This document shows, piece by piece, positions 1-8,884 of a stretch of 41,196 nt of DNA. Source of the stretch: an uncultured bacterium (GTDB taxonomy: Bacteria > Myxococcota_A > Bradymonadia > Bradymonadales > Bradymonadaceae); the NCBI GenBank assembly GCA_937981985.1, contig CALJNB010000076.1:1-41196 (forward strand), written 5' to 3'. Position 1 is the stretch's first letter, and each line of letters starts with the position of its first letter. The position numbers and the translations under genes are program-made. The notes beneath the pieces were generated by a model, which saw nothing but the letters and a program-made list of their open reading frames with translations, did no database searches and was not told where the DNA came from.

Positions 1-701
1 CCCTCTTCTGTCGTTCTGATATCAATGTCGATATCTTCTTTTTTGGGAACAATGTATTTTTCTTTGTCCAGCTGGGGCTCTAATTGAAAAGCGCCATCAA
101 ACAAGTCGTCTTGATTAACTTGCGCCGTGAGTTCTTGTACATCCGCCAAAAAACGAAACTCTTCAGCAACCGAAATGAAACGTTTTTTTCCTTCGGATAT
201 TTTCTTCCTGAGCTCTAAAACGTTCGTTGGCAAAATATGAATCTTGTTTTTCTGCCTCTCGAAGAAACCACACGCAATCGGCACGAAATCTCCGGTATTC
301 TTGCCCAAATATTCCTTGTCAGGTGTTGTCCAATACAACGAAACGTCTGGATTGTTTTTTCCAATAACTTTGGTAGGCGCGATTTTAGCGCTCCACCCAG
401 AAGATTCTGAGAAACCAATAAATTCACGATCTCGTTCGTCGAGTATCGCCAGAGTTTCAAACGAAACCTCTCCATCGACGCTGATAAGCTCTTCACTCTG
501 AAACTTGTTTATCGCTGCGCGGGTAAGCACACTATCCATACTGATTGATGTTAGATCTGGATTGAATGAAAAGTCTCGCTTCTCACCCTTTTGATTTTCC
601 CAAAAAAAACGCGCCTTTTTTTGGCTTAAATCAGCCTCACTTTCAATTCGCCACGTCTGGTCGTTAGTAGATTTTCCGAAGATCTTTTTAATAAAACTCA
701 T
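1..701 (-). CDS. N-terminal part of fourth Zorya-operon protein (candidate ZorD), cut by window edge
   Basis: Translating the minus strand from the ATG at 701 gives an uninterrupted frame to base 1, so at least 233 residues are present and the C-terminus lies outside the window. The start overlaps the upstream zorC-like stop by four bases (ATGA), which indicates translational coupling. The protein begins MSFIKKIFGK and is acidic and soluble-looking, with no signal peptide or membrane segment. I see no recognisable catalytic motif in the visible part. In type I Zorya, the gene after zorC is zorD, a large Snf2-type helicase/nuclease whose catalytic motifs lie downstream of an N-terminal region. 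The position fits, but the assignment rests on synteny only. A different effector would make this a new Zorya variant. Confidence 0.8.
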   Translation of the reverse strand, partial: MSFIKKIFGKSTNDQTWRIESEADLSQKKARFFWENQKGEKRDFSFNPDLTSISMDSVLTRAAINKFQSEELISVDGEVSFETLAILDERDREFIGFSESSGWSAKIAPTKVIGKNNPDVSLYWTTPDKEYLGKNTGDFVPIACGFFERQKNKIHILPTNVLELRKKISEGKKRFISVAEEFRFLADVQELTAQVNQDDLFDGAFQLEPQLDKEKYIVPKKEDIDIDIRTTEE

Positions 702-1837
702 GGATAAATCCCCCTATTGTAGAGCCACTTGCGAGCCGAACTTGTCCACCCCTTGCTGTGGTGAATCCTATGAAGCGCGCGTTGCTTGTTTTTAAGTTCA
801 ATATGCTTAGTTGATCGTGCAAAATTCTTCTGAGCCAATTGTTGGAAATACTCCGAATCGTAGACGTAAGCTGCATTACCGACTGCAGCAAACTCTATAA
901 TTCCGAAGTTACCGAAATCTAAAAACAACCTTCCATCTTCCTCATCAGCTTGAAGATTCTTCATTCCCGACAAATATTGCGACCAGAACTGAAATCTTTC
1001 GTTGTCACTATAGATTTCAAAAAACGAGCTTAAACTATTCTTCATCAAGGCTTGTTTGTACCACGAATAGGCTTCCGGATTATCTCGCTTCATGTACTTT
1101 TGCGTTTTTTCATTTTCAAAAAAAACACTTATCGCCAATTGAAAAAGAGACGATTTAGTATAACTAAAACCTTTATCGGGAAAGATTTTTTTAAGGTTAA
1201 CCAAACCACGCATTTTCTTCTGGTGTTCAACGGATTTAAACTGTTCTTTGACATCATCGATTTTGCTTCGTTGCCAATCATTCTTATCCGCATGAGTTAA
1301 GAAAAGTAGATCTAAATACTGAGTAAGGGCATCCTCTTTTTTCAACGACGCCGCTTCTAAATAGGCCTCACGAAACCGATACTTTATCAAGGCGGTCTTC
1401 CAAAACTGTTCGGCCATTACCTCTGAACTCAAGTCGAGCGCAACAACAACGCGTTGCAGGTCGGTCAAATTGTTTTGGTGGTAAGGGTGGCGTAATGCCT
1501 CAAGCATTACGTTCGTAAACTTTGGATCCATTTGAACCACCAGATTCCAACCTGCATTTGTGCTCATCAGTGTTGGATCAAAAGCGATGCAACGAGACAT
1601 GATATCAATAAGTCCCGAATCTGTTTGGAATAGCCATGGAAAAGCACGACGTTCAAGTTGACTTAAGCCTTGTACCAACTTTCGCGCATTCGGTTGACGT
1701 TTAAGTTTTTCAATCAGACGCTGGCCAATGCGTGTTTCGTTTACCGATGAACTCTCAATTGTGCTAGCAGCAAAATTGTGACTTTTAATCACTCTCGCTT
1801 CGGCCTCTTGTAGTTGTTCGGGTTCGAAAAAAATCAC
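698..1837 (-). CDS. zorC: ZorC-like protein with C-terminal EH-signature domain
   Basis: This 379-residue soluble protein starts at GTG 1837, sharing one base with the zorB-like stop (TAGTG), and ends overlapping the next gene by ATGA. The C-terminal ~70 residues match the EH-signature pattern. E315 sits in GIIEF, followed by GNAAYVYD, then ELKN, then H359/H360 ahead of GW, and the protein ends near NRGIYP. EH-signature proteins (ZorC) accompany the ZorAB motor in type I Zorya and are thought to bind invading DNA or recruit the nuclease. The N-terminal ~300 residues are helical-looking and not otherwise recognised. The protein is shorter than the E. coli ZorC I remember (over 500 residues), so this is a compact version. 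The family call relies on motif recognition and operon context. Confidence 0.82.
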   Translation of the reverse strand: MIFFEPEQLQEAEARVIKSHNFAASTIESSSVNETRIGQRLIEKLKRQPNARKLVQGLSQLERRAFPWLFQTDSGLIDIMSRCIAFDPTLMSTNAGWNLVVQMDPKFTNVMLEALRHPYHQNNLTDLQRVVVALDLSSEVMAEQFWKTALIKYRFREAYLEAASLKKEDALTQYLDLLFLTHADKNDWQRSKIDDVKEQFKSVEHQKKMRGLVNLKKIFPDKGFSYTKSSLFQLAISVFFENEKTQKYMKRDNPEAYSWYKQALMKNSLSSFFEIYSDNERFQFWSQYLSGMKNLQADEEDGRLFLDFGNFGIIEFAAVGNAAYVYDSEYFQQLAQKNFARSTKHIELKNKQRALHRIHHSKGWTSSARKWLYNRGIYP

Positions 1838-2610
1838 TAATTCTTGCCTAATTCGTTAAATATCTCGCTTAATTTGGAAAGTGCCGCTTCGTTTTTCAAC
1901 CGAAACCGAATCTCCAACCTCCGGGAGAGCTCTTTGTCTTCGATATCGTTTTTTAACACCGGCCTGGAGCTGGAGTAACCATTTGCCGCCAAAAGTTCTT
2001 TTGCTTTGAAATTTTTGCCAACTTCGCTCTTCACGATAAATGACATCGCCTGATAAGCACGTTCTTGAGAAAGTTGAAGGTTAGATAAGTAACCCTCATC
2101 TACATTTTTACCGCGTTTATAGTTGCTGTTCGTATGCCCTTCAAAAACTATTTGACCCACGTGGCGTCGTAATTCTGGATCTCCTAAAAGAGCGTCGTAA
2201 TAGATCGGAATCAGTTCGGTCAGCGCATCTTGTCCGGTCTTACGTAACTTGGGTGAGCCCTCTGCAAAAAGGATATTACTACCTAACCTTATCGCTCCTG
2301 TAGCGTCATCGAAATGAATGTCTTTGCCACTTTCGCTAAATTTTATTTTGAGACGCGCCACTATAGATTTTCGGACGCCCAGAATCTTAGAAACATCTTT
2401 ATCGATAGCTCCTAATTTGTCGTGAGCTTTTTTTAGCTGACTACTTTGCTCTTCGTAAATACGAGACTGTATCTCGTAGGCCTCTTGAGAACGATGCAGA
2501 ACGATCATGGTTACCAGAATGAACACAAGTAGGAGACCCGCCATAAGATCGCTATAGGACACCCAAAAGTCGTTAACATTTCGCGCGCGACGCGCATGCT
2601 TCCCAATCAC
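1837..2610 (-). CDS. zorB: ZorB-like MotB/OmpA-family stator protein
   Basis: This 257-residue protein has one N-terminal membrane helix (about residues 15-38). D21 in the segment YSDLMAGLL lies at the start of the helix, as expected for the ion-binding aspartate of MotB/ZorB stators. Residues ~50-90 look like a coiled linker. From about residue 110 to 250 there is an OmpA-like peptidoglycan-binding domain, including ILFAEGSPKL, FEGHTN, LSQERA and the RRLEIRF ending. The start is GTG 2610, overlapping the zorA stop by four bases (GTGA). A GGAGG lies almost directly against it, so initiation is probably coupled. In Zorya, ZorA5B2 forms an ion-driven motor anchored to the cell wall. A flagellar or Tol/Exb role is unlikely given the EH-signature neighbour. 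Confidence 0.88.
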   Translation of the reverse strand: MIGKHARRARNVNDFWVSYSDLMAGLLLVFILVTMIVLHRSQEAYEIQSRIYEEQSSQLKKAHDKLGAIDKDVSKILGVRKSIVARLKIKFSESGKDIHFDDATGAIRLGSNILFAEGSPKLRKTGQDALTELIPIYYDALLGDPELRRHVGQIVFEGHTNSNYKRGKNVDEGYLSNLQLSQERAYQAMSFIVKSEVGKNFKAKELLAANGYSSSRPVLKNDIEDKELSRRLEIRFRLKNEAALSKLSEIFNELGKN

Positions 2611-4016
2611 CTCCGGACCTCATTTGAGCGTTGGAGAGTTTTATCAAATTGTTCTAAGGTTTCTCCCAAATTGATATAACTTCCGTTTAAGCGGTCGACA
2701 ATATTTGCAGTCGATTTGTCAAACTTTCCAAAAGTTGAGGCGAGACCTTGTTCGAGTTCGTTTCGAATTTGTGAAACTAGACGATTGTATTCTTCGGATG
2801 TCACTTCGATTCTTGCGTCAAACCCATCCATACCCGTCTTCAAATTGACTACGGATTCTCGCAAATTTCTAGTGGCATCCAGCGTTTCTCCGGCAGCGCG
2901 CTTTAACGAGGCAGCTAAGACAGGGAACTCACTGTTCAGCATATCGAAGGTACCAAGAAGACCGCCGAGCTGCTTCGACAAAACTGTGGTACCTTCTATC
3001 ATTGCATTGATTCGTTTTGCTCGATTCACTTCCAATTGAAGTGATTTTTCTATGAGTTCGTTTTGAAACTCAAGGACCTCTTGCTGCTTACGTGCAGTTA
3101 TCATGGAACTACGAATCGACTCGCTGAGCATTTCTTGTGTCGAGATATGCCACTGCAGTGTTTTGTCCAAAACTTCCCCTAATTCTCCAAACTTCTGCCC
3201 TAGACTCTCATCGAAGCGAACAAGAAAACTCTCCATTATCCCGCCGAGCGCACCGGCATGAATATCAGATGAGCCGTTAGCCATTCCACTCACGACGTTG
3301 GAAAGATTGTCCAACGAAGGGGCTAATGTTTTTTGAAGTTGTGTGGCGAGATCGCTTGCCATCGAACCTATTTTGGCACTTTGATTTTCAGTTAAATCGA
3401 CCAACTTACGAGTGTCCATCAGCTGTGACTTAGAAGCTATTTCGATCCCCACGAGTGCCTCTTCAGGAAGCCGCAATAATTCAGTATCGTCGATTGTCCG
3501 GATGAGTAATTCCACGCGCAATGAAAGCCCATCTACAATAAGCCTAGACATCAACATCGTTACGCTGGAAGCCGCAATGCCCCACAGCGATGATCCGAAC
3601 GCATGACCCACGCCATCCAAAAGAGTCCCCATTCCTGTCATCAGCTCTTCGGAACCGCCGTTGATATTGATTCCTTTCAAACCGGTGACAAGTCCAATAA
3701 ACGTGAATAAAATACCCAATGCCGTGAAAATAGATGGTAGTTGCTCTATTCCGACCCGAGTCCATGGTCGGGAATCAAGGAGCGTATCAACGGAGAGACG
3801 TCGCCACATTGGTGTGACGGACAAATTTTCATCAAAAAGTACATTTGCGATCTGATTCTTAGTGGTTTGGAGTTGCCTAAGTCTTGGTCGATCGCGCTTT
3901 TCAATAACCTGCTGCAACTCCTGAATTTGTAGTTTTAACCGTCCTATATTTATAAACGAAAGAAGAAAACACGAAAAAAGAATAACAAATAGAGTGCCGA
4001 AAATAACGATCAACAT
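2607..4016 (-). CDS. zorA: ZorA-like MotA/TolQ/ExbB-family channel with long coiled-coil tail
   Basis: This 469-residue first gene of the operon starts at ATG 4016 with a weak AAGAGA upstream. Hydrophobic segments lie at about residues 1-22, 95-114 and 135-160. The last two form the conserved MotA/TolQ-type pore region, with IFTALGILFTFIGLVTGL and then LLDGVGHAFGSSLWGIAASS. From ~165 to the end the sequence is almost continuously helical/coiled-coil, corresponding to the cytoplasmic tail that in ZorA extends from the motor and is needed for defence. The tail is shorter than in the E. coli type I protein as I recall it. MotA-family membership is clear. The zorA call follows from the long tail together with the OmpA-type partner and the EH-signature protein downstream. 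Confidence 0.85.
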   Translation of the reverse strand: MLIVIFGTLFVILFSCFLLSFINIGRLKLQIQELQQVIEKRDRPRLRQLQTTKNQIANVLFDENLSVTPMWRRLSVDTLLDSRPWTRVGIEQLPSIFTALGILFTFIGLVTGLKGININGGSEELMTGMGTLLDGVGHAFGSSLWGIAASSVTMLMSRLIVDGLSLRVELLIRTIDDTELLRLPEEALVGIEIASKSQLMDTRKLVDLTENQSAKIGSMASDLATQLQKTLAPSLDNLSNVVSGMANGSSDIHAGALGGIMESFLVRFDESLGQKFGELGEVLDKTLQWHISTQEMLSESIRSSMITARKQQEVLEFQNELIEKSLQLEVNRAKRINAMIEGTTVLSKQLGGLLGTFDMLNSEFPVLAASLKRAAGETLDATRNLRESVVNLKTGMDGFDARIEVTSEEYNRLVSQIRNELEQGLASTFGKFDKSTANIVDRLNGSYINLGETLEQFDKTLQRSNEVRR

Positions 4017-4079
4017 AGAGGTCTCTTAAAAGGTTCGCCAGGCGTCGCCCAAATTATTTGATTAGATGTGTTACGAGGG

Positions 4080-4085
4080 AGTATA
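4080..4085 (-). promoter_or_regulatory. Possible -10 element for the zorA operon
   Basis: On the minus strand, TATACT preceded by GG lies about 65 bases upstream of the zorA ATG and is a good sigma70 -10. No convincing -35 exists at 16-18 bases, where the sequence is T-rich. Apart from this, the 4017-4300 divergent region shows only a short plus-strand reading frame (4058-4255) that does not look like a gene. Confidence 0.3.
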
Positions 4086-4300
4086 TCCAAAAACAAGAAA
4101 AAGAAAAGAACACTTTTGACGCACTCGTCATTTTTCTAACTTTCCCCAAGAATTCCAGACTTCAGACAAGGCCTGGGATCGCGTCGACTTATCTTACGGA
4201 GAAAGTCAAATCCAAAATCCTGGACGAAGGACAACTTTTTTGCGTAGAATTGTGACTTACATCGTAGCTATTTATTTACCAAGTTATTTCGGGACATGAT

Positions 4301-5812
4301 TTGAATACCGTTACGCGCACTTTAAAAAATGCCTTTCTGCTCACCCTCATTTTTCTGGCAGCGTCGTGTTCGGAGACGTCCAATACCAAATCGGACTCGA
4401 GGAATCAAAATCAACCCGATCTTAATATCGTTGAAAATAATAAAAGCGATATGTCTCAAGGGTCAAAAGACACTTCGCGAGATCTGAATTCTAAAACAGA
4501 TGTTGGGCAAGTCGAGGATATGGGTACTGATCCAGGGCCCCTGCGTCCTGAAGACGTTCCTAGCGTTAAACTAGATCATCAAACCAGCGAATGTCCCGCC
4601 GGTTATGTGAATCAGGCGCCTAAGAACGGGCTTAACGACAACTTCAAAAGCGCAAATAAAACACGCGATTTTATATTACTCCTTCCCGACCCAACAATAT
4701 TTGAAGGCCCTCGCCCGCTTTTTGTGGGCTTCAACGGGACGAGTGAAAATGGAAGCTCTTTTAGTAGGCGCGCGTTATTGAGCGAATTTGCTGAACGCGG
4801 TTTTATCGTTATCGCCCCCTCAAGCATTGGCGCTGGACGCATTTGGCCACCTTGGGATGATATGCGTCGTCCCGACGATCATGGAGCCGCAAACGTGGAT
4901 ATCCAATTTTTTGATGACGTCGTCGGATGCGTTGCAGCACATCATGAAATCGATAAAAACAGGATCTATGTGGGTGGACATTCAGCGGGCGGAATTTTTA
5001 CAAATGCGGTCTTACAAAGACGATCCAAGCTCATCGCCGGCGGCATCACGGCATCGGGACTATTTGATCTCACCGCTCCCATCCCCTCTCAACCTTTAGA
5101 CGATATGTTTGTGATGGTGACCTGGGGCGGAGACCGCGACCTGTATACCGGCGGCGGGATTTCGATCTCCTTCGTAGAACAAGCCGCACAAGCATCGGAA
5201 TTTTATGACGCGCATCCCAAAACATCAGAACTCAACTGCCAAGCCGATCCAAGCTTAGGTCATAAATGGTTGGATATGAATTCATGGTTTATTGATCGTT
5301 TGCTTGAACACCCCAAAGGTCTACCCGGAAAAGACGGCACGCTGAATGTTCCAAGTCCACCAGCTGGATTCACATGTCAAGATGCACCTTTTTCGCACCA
5401 ACCTACTTTTGACGTCTCATGTCCCGTAGTTAACGCAAAAGCCTGCCAAGACCTATGCCAAATGACCGCCGATTGTATAGTTGAAAACGATACCGTGAAC
5501 CTGCCCCTTCGACCGCAGTTGGAACAACTTGGTTTCGCGCTCAACGGCGCAAATATTTCTTGTGGTGGATGTGTGAGTCAGTGCGAAAGTGCCGCGCCAA
5601 CACAAGCAAACTTGGACGCTGCCGAATGTATTCTTAGTTCAAAAAATCAATGCGGCCCCGGTCTAGAAGGTTTTCTACCCTATGCCGACGCCATTAATAC
5701 ATGTTGTGCCGGACGTGATGATTCATCCCTCTGCACCTCTTTTTGTGATGTCTTCTTAACCAACCCAATTGCGCCGTCTCTATTACCCACCTGTGTTGCC
5801 CTACGCCGTTAA
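4301..5812 (+). CDS. Secreted lipoprotein esterase of the PHB-depolymerase/feruloyl-esterase-like type
   Basis: This 503-residue protein has a lipoprotein signal peptide with lipobox LAASC (C23), followed by an Asn/Asp/Ser-rich linker to about residue 95. Residues ~95-335 form an alpha/beta-hydrolase of the LpqC/PHB-depolymerase kind. The nucleophile elbow is GGHSAGG (S228), with a VMVTWGGDRD strand and SLGHKW as the likely acid/histidine region. The C-terminal ~150 residues hold about 18 cysteines, suggesting a disulfide-rich domain outside the cytoplasm. The start appears to be TTG 4301, because an ATG a few bases upstream is immediately stopped. It probably hydrolyses an ester polymer or aryl ester at the cell surface; the substrate is unknown. 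It is transcribed divergently from zorA. Confidence 0.8.
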   Translation: MNTVTRTLKNAFLLTLIFLAASCSETSNTKSDSRNQNQPDLNIVENNKSDMSQGSKDTSRDLNSKTDVGQVEDMGTDPGPLRPEDVPSVKLDHQTSECPAGYVNQAPKNGLNDNFKSANKTRDFILLLPDPTIFEGPRPLFVGFNGTSENGSSFSRRALLSEFAERGFIVIAPSSIGAGRIWPPWDDMRRPDDHGAANVDIQFFDDVVGCVAAHHEIDKNRIYVGGHSAGGIFTNAVLQRRSKLIAGGITASGLFDLTAPIPSQPLDDMFVMVTWGGDRDLYTGGGISISFVEQAAQASEFYDAHPKTSELNCQADPSLGHKWLDMNSWFIDRLLEHPKGLPGKDGTLNVPSPPAGFTCQDAPFSHQPTFDVSCPVVNAKACQDLCQMTADCIVENDTVNLPLRPQLEQLGFALNGANISCGGCVSQCESAAPTQANLDAAECILSSKNQCGPGLEGFLPYADAINTCCAGRDDSSLCTSFCDVFLTNPIAPSLLPTCVALRR

Positions 5813-5983
5813 CATTAAGAACGAACTGAGACCCGTCTGTTTTATCGCCAAATCCGTGGCAACGTAGTAAAACTGAAGAAGTGCGAGACCACAAGCGAAA
5901 GGTCGAACGAAGACGTTTAACGCTACACTCCTTTCTACGTCTTATTCACCCCGCGCCGAACCTATGATTTATCAGTATTTCTG

Positions 5984-6011
5984 TTGACCTAAGCCGTTTC
6001 GGGCCTATTAT
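5984..6011 (+). promoter_or_regulatory. Sigma70-type promoter for the secA operon
   Basis: TTGACC (5984-5989) and TATTAT (6006-6011) are separated by 16 bases, about 35 bases before the secA ATG. This predicts a short leader. No SecM-like or riboswitch structure is visible between them and the gene. Confidence 0.6.
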
Positions 6012-6046
6012 TCACATCCCACTACTCCTTATTTTTATGAGTGTTT

Positions 6047-8884
6047 ATGTTTGGTGCTATAAGTAAGCTATTCCCTTCTGCGAACGACCGTTTCATTAAG
6101 AAAATTCGGCCTGATATCGAGCGCATTCGATCTCTCGAAGCAAAGTATCACGCCATGTCCGAAGATGAACTTCGAGGTATGACGGCCGTTTTTAAAACCA
6201 AGCTAGAAAACGGTGCATCGCTTGACGATATCTTGCACGACGCTTTTGCAACCGTACGCGAATCTGGCATCCGTGCCCTTGGTATGCGTCATTACGACGT
6301 GCAGATGATCGGGGGACTTGTGCTTCATCAAGGTCGTATCGCGGAAATGAAAACCGGTGAGGGTAAAACCTTAGTTGCAACTCTTCCCATGTACCTCAAC
6401 GCCCTACCTGGCAAAGGCGCACACCTCATTACCGTCAATGATTACTTGGCATCTCGTGATGCGGAATGGATGGGACGTCTTTATCGTTACCTCAACTTAT
6501 CTGTGGGCACGATCGTCAACGATATGTATGAAGAAGATCGCCGCGACGCTTACGCTGCTGACATCACGTACGGTACTAATAACGAATTTGGATTTGATTA
6601 TCTTCGCGATAATATGAAGTATGACTTAGGGCAATACGTCCAGCGTGAACTTAACTACGCGATCATTGATGAGGTCGATTCGATTCTTATCGATGAAGCC
6701 CGCACGCCTCTTATCATTTCAGGCAACGCTGGAATGTCGACCGAACTTCCCTTCCGCGTTAATAAATTCATCCCCTATCTTAAGCGAGATGAAGATTACT
6801 TGGTCGATGAAGAACATCGTTCCGTTTCGCTTACCGACAACGGCATCGAAAAAATCCAAGAGAAAATGGAAATTCCGAACTTGTATGAACCGGGCAATAT
6901 TGAAGTGGTCCACTCGGTCGTAAAAGCGCTACAAGCACATACGCTTTATAAAAAAGATGACCGCTACATCGTACATGATGGCGAAGTCGTCATCGTTGAT
7001 GAAAATACGGGTCGACCGATGCAGGGACGCCGTTGGTCTGATGGACTTCACCAAGCGGTTGAAGCTAAAGAAGGCGTTGAGATTCAAGATGAAAATCAAA
7101 CCATGGCCACCGTTACTTTCCAGAACTTTTTCCGTATGTATGGCAAGCTTTCAGGAATGACCGGTACGGCTGAAACTGAGGCTGAAGAATTTCACGAAAT
7201 TTACAAACTCGACACAAAGATCATTCCAACCAATAAGCCAATTGCGCGTATGGATCAGGAAGATGTTGTCTTTCGAACCTACCGTGAAAAATTTGATGCC
7301 ATCGTAGTCGATATCGTTGAGGCGAACGCGAAAGGTCAACCGATTCTTGTCGGAACAACAAGCGTTGAAAAGTCTGAGGCCATTAGTCATGTTCTTAAAA
7401 AGAAAGGCATCGACCACAACGTACTCAATGCAAAGCAACACGAACGCGAAGCCGGAATTGTTGCCCAGGCCGGCCGACTTAAATCGGTAACCATTGCAAC
7501 CAATATGGCTGGACGTGGTACCGATATTGTCCTCGGTGGAAACCCCGAAGCGATGGCCGCTGAAGAAGCGGGAGAACAAGACATTCCCGACACAGCAGTC
7601 GGTGATGAGCGTATCCAATTCTATACGCCCGAATACAAAACATCTTTGGCAAAATATGAAAAGCAATGTTCTGCCGAAAAAGTTAAAGTACTTGAAGCTG
7701 GCGGTCTCTTTATCGTCGGTACAGAACGCCACGAATCTCGCCGGATCGATAACCAGTTGCGTGGTCGCGCAGGACGCCAAGGTGATAAGGGGCGTAGTCA
7801 GTTCTTCCTTTCACTAGAAGATGAGCTCTTGCGACTATTCGGCGCTGACCGAATTGCAAAGATCATGGACACGTTGAAAATGGAAGAAGGCGTTCCGATC
7901 GTGCACTCAATGGTGACCAAGAGCTTAGAAAATGCCCAGCGTAAAGTTGAGGGCCGTAACTTTGATATCCGTAAAAATGTTCTTGAATACGATGACGTTA
8001 TGGATATGCAGCGTAAAACGATTTACGCGCTCCGAAAAACCATTCTTCGCGGCGAAGATGAAGAAGGTCGAAATATTCATCGGATGACACTCGATCTGTT
8101 TGAAGAAGTTGCCCTTGCCCAAATCGACAATCACGCATCGCGCGCCCTCCTTCCCGAAGACTGGGATTTGGGTGGGTTAGAGGTCGCCCTATATGAAATC
8201 TTCAATGTCGAGTTCGACCTTAAATCTCATACCGGCCGAGATCCTCTAGAACGCGCGGTCTGGACCGAAGTTGAGAAAGTCTTCAAATCACAAGAAGATA
8301 TGGTAAAAACACTTACCACCGTCCTCAACGAACAAAAGAAAGAAGTACTTGCCACCTATCATGAAGCTAAAAAGCTGTTGGAAGAAAACGGCGAGTCAGC
8401 GGACGAGTTGGGAATCCCGCCGGACGAAGAAGATATTACCTATGTTGAAATCTTTGAAGAGCAAATCCAGACCCAATACCTTCGCGATATCGATCGATTC
8501 TGGCGTCAGCATTTGCAGGCAATGAGCCAGCTTAAAGATGGAATCGGGATGCGCGGATACGCGCAAAAAGATCCGAAGCAAGAATACAAAAAAGAAGGCT
8601 ATAGTAAATTCTTAACCTTACTTGCAAATATTAAAGCAAGCGTTGTGCGCTTTGCTTCAACATTTCAGGCACCAACTCCAGAAGCCTTAGCACCAGCGCC
8701 TGTTCATAATGTCCCTGCGCAAATCTTCTTGAACCATCAAGACGATAACGATGCTGGCGAAGACGAGAGTACCAAGTCCGCATTTAAACGCGAACTACCT
8801 AAAGTTGGCCGCAATGACCCATGTCATTGTGGAAGCGGTAAAAAATACAAGCATTGTTGCATGCGTTCGGAAGCTTCCCCGTGA
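6047..8884 (+). CDS. secA: Preprotein translocase ATPase SecA
   Basis: SecA drives Sec-dependent export through SecYEG by ATP hydrolysis. The sequence has Walker A (MKTGEGKTLVATLP), the Walker B/DEAD-like IIDEVDSILIDEARTPLIISG region, the preprotein cross-linking domain, GTTSVEKSE, TNMAGRGTDIVLGG and RIDNQLRGRAGRQGD motifs. It ends in a zinc-binding C-CHC tail (DPCHCGSGKKYKHCC) that contacts SecB or the membrane. A GTG lies two codons upstream at 6041, but ATG 6047 (MFGAISKLF) matches the family N-terminus, giving 945 residues, slightly longer than the ~900 usual. No strong Shine-Dalgarno is visible. It is the first gene of an operon with folB, a site-2 protease and a VOC protein. Confidence 0.98.
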   Translation: MFGAISKLFPSANDRFIKKIRPDIERIRSLEAKYHAMSEDELRGMTAVFKTKLENGASLDDILHDAFATVRESGIRALGMRHYDVQMIGGLVLHQGRIAEMKTGEGKTLVATLPMYLNALPGKGAHLITVNDYLASRDAEWMGRLYRYLNLSVGTIVNDMYEEDRRDAYAADITYGTNNEFGFDYLRDNMKYDLGQYVQRELNYAIIDEVDSILIDEARTPLIISGNAGMSTELPFRVNKFIPYLKRDEDYLVDEEHRSVSLTDNGIEKIQEKMEIPNLYEPGNIEVVHSVVKALQAHTLYKKDDRYIVHDGEVVIVDENTGRPMQGRRWSDGLHQAVEAKEGVEIQDENQTMATVTFQNFFRMYGKLSGMTGTAETEAEEFHEIYKLDTKIIPTNKPIARMDQEDVVFRTYREKFDAIVVDIVEANAKGQPILVGTTSVEKSEAISHVLKKKGIDHNVLNAKQHEREAGIVAQAGRLKSVTIATNMAGRGTDIVLGGNPEAMAAEEAGEQDIPDTAVGDERIQFYTPEYKTSLAKYEKQCSAEKVKVLEAGGLFIVGTERHESRRIDNQLRGRAGRQGDKGRSQFFLSLEDELLRLFGADRIAKIMDTLKMEEGVPIVHSMVTKSLENAQRKVEGRNFDIRKNVLEYDDVMDMQRKTIYALRKTILRGEDEEGRNIHRMTLDLFEEVALAQIDNHASRALLPEDWDLGGLEVALYEIFNVEFDLKSHTGRDPLERAVWTEVEKVFKSQEDMVKTLTTVLNEQKKEVLATYHEAKKLLEENGESADELGIPPDEEDITYVEIFEEQIQTQYLRDIDRFWRQHLQAMSQLKDGIGMRGYAQKDPKQEYKKEGYSKFLTLLANIKASVVRFASTFQAPTPEALAPAPVHNVPAQIFLNHQDDNDAGEDESTKSAFKRELPKVGRNDPCHCGSGKKYKHCCMRSEASP

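Noticed and set aside
1837-4016. Flagellar MotA/MotB or Agl/Tol gliding motor serving the Glt-like operon.
   Set aside because: The channel protein has a very long coiled-coil tail, and both genes are translationally coupled to an EH-signature gene and another soluble protein. That is a Zorya arrangement, not a flagellar or Agl one.
4058-4255. A 65-residue plus-strand frame in the divergent gap before the esterase.
   Set aside because: No Shine-Dalgarno, no recognisable motif, and it covers the likely zorA promoter.
5911-5962. Separated inverted repeat (AGACGT and ACGTCT) upstream of secA.
   Set aside because: The arms are six to seven bases with a ~40-base loop, which can easily occur by chance, and no regulatory role is supported.
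7151-7780. A 209-residue minus-strand open frame inside secA.
   Set aside because: It is antisense to highly conserved secA helicase motifs, has no ribosome binding site and its product resembles no family. It is a coding shadow.
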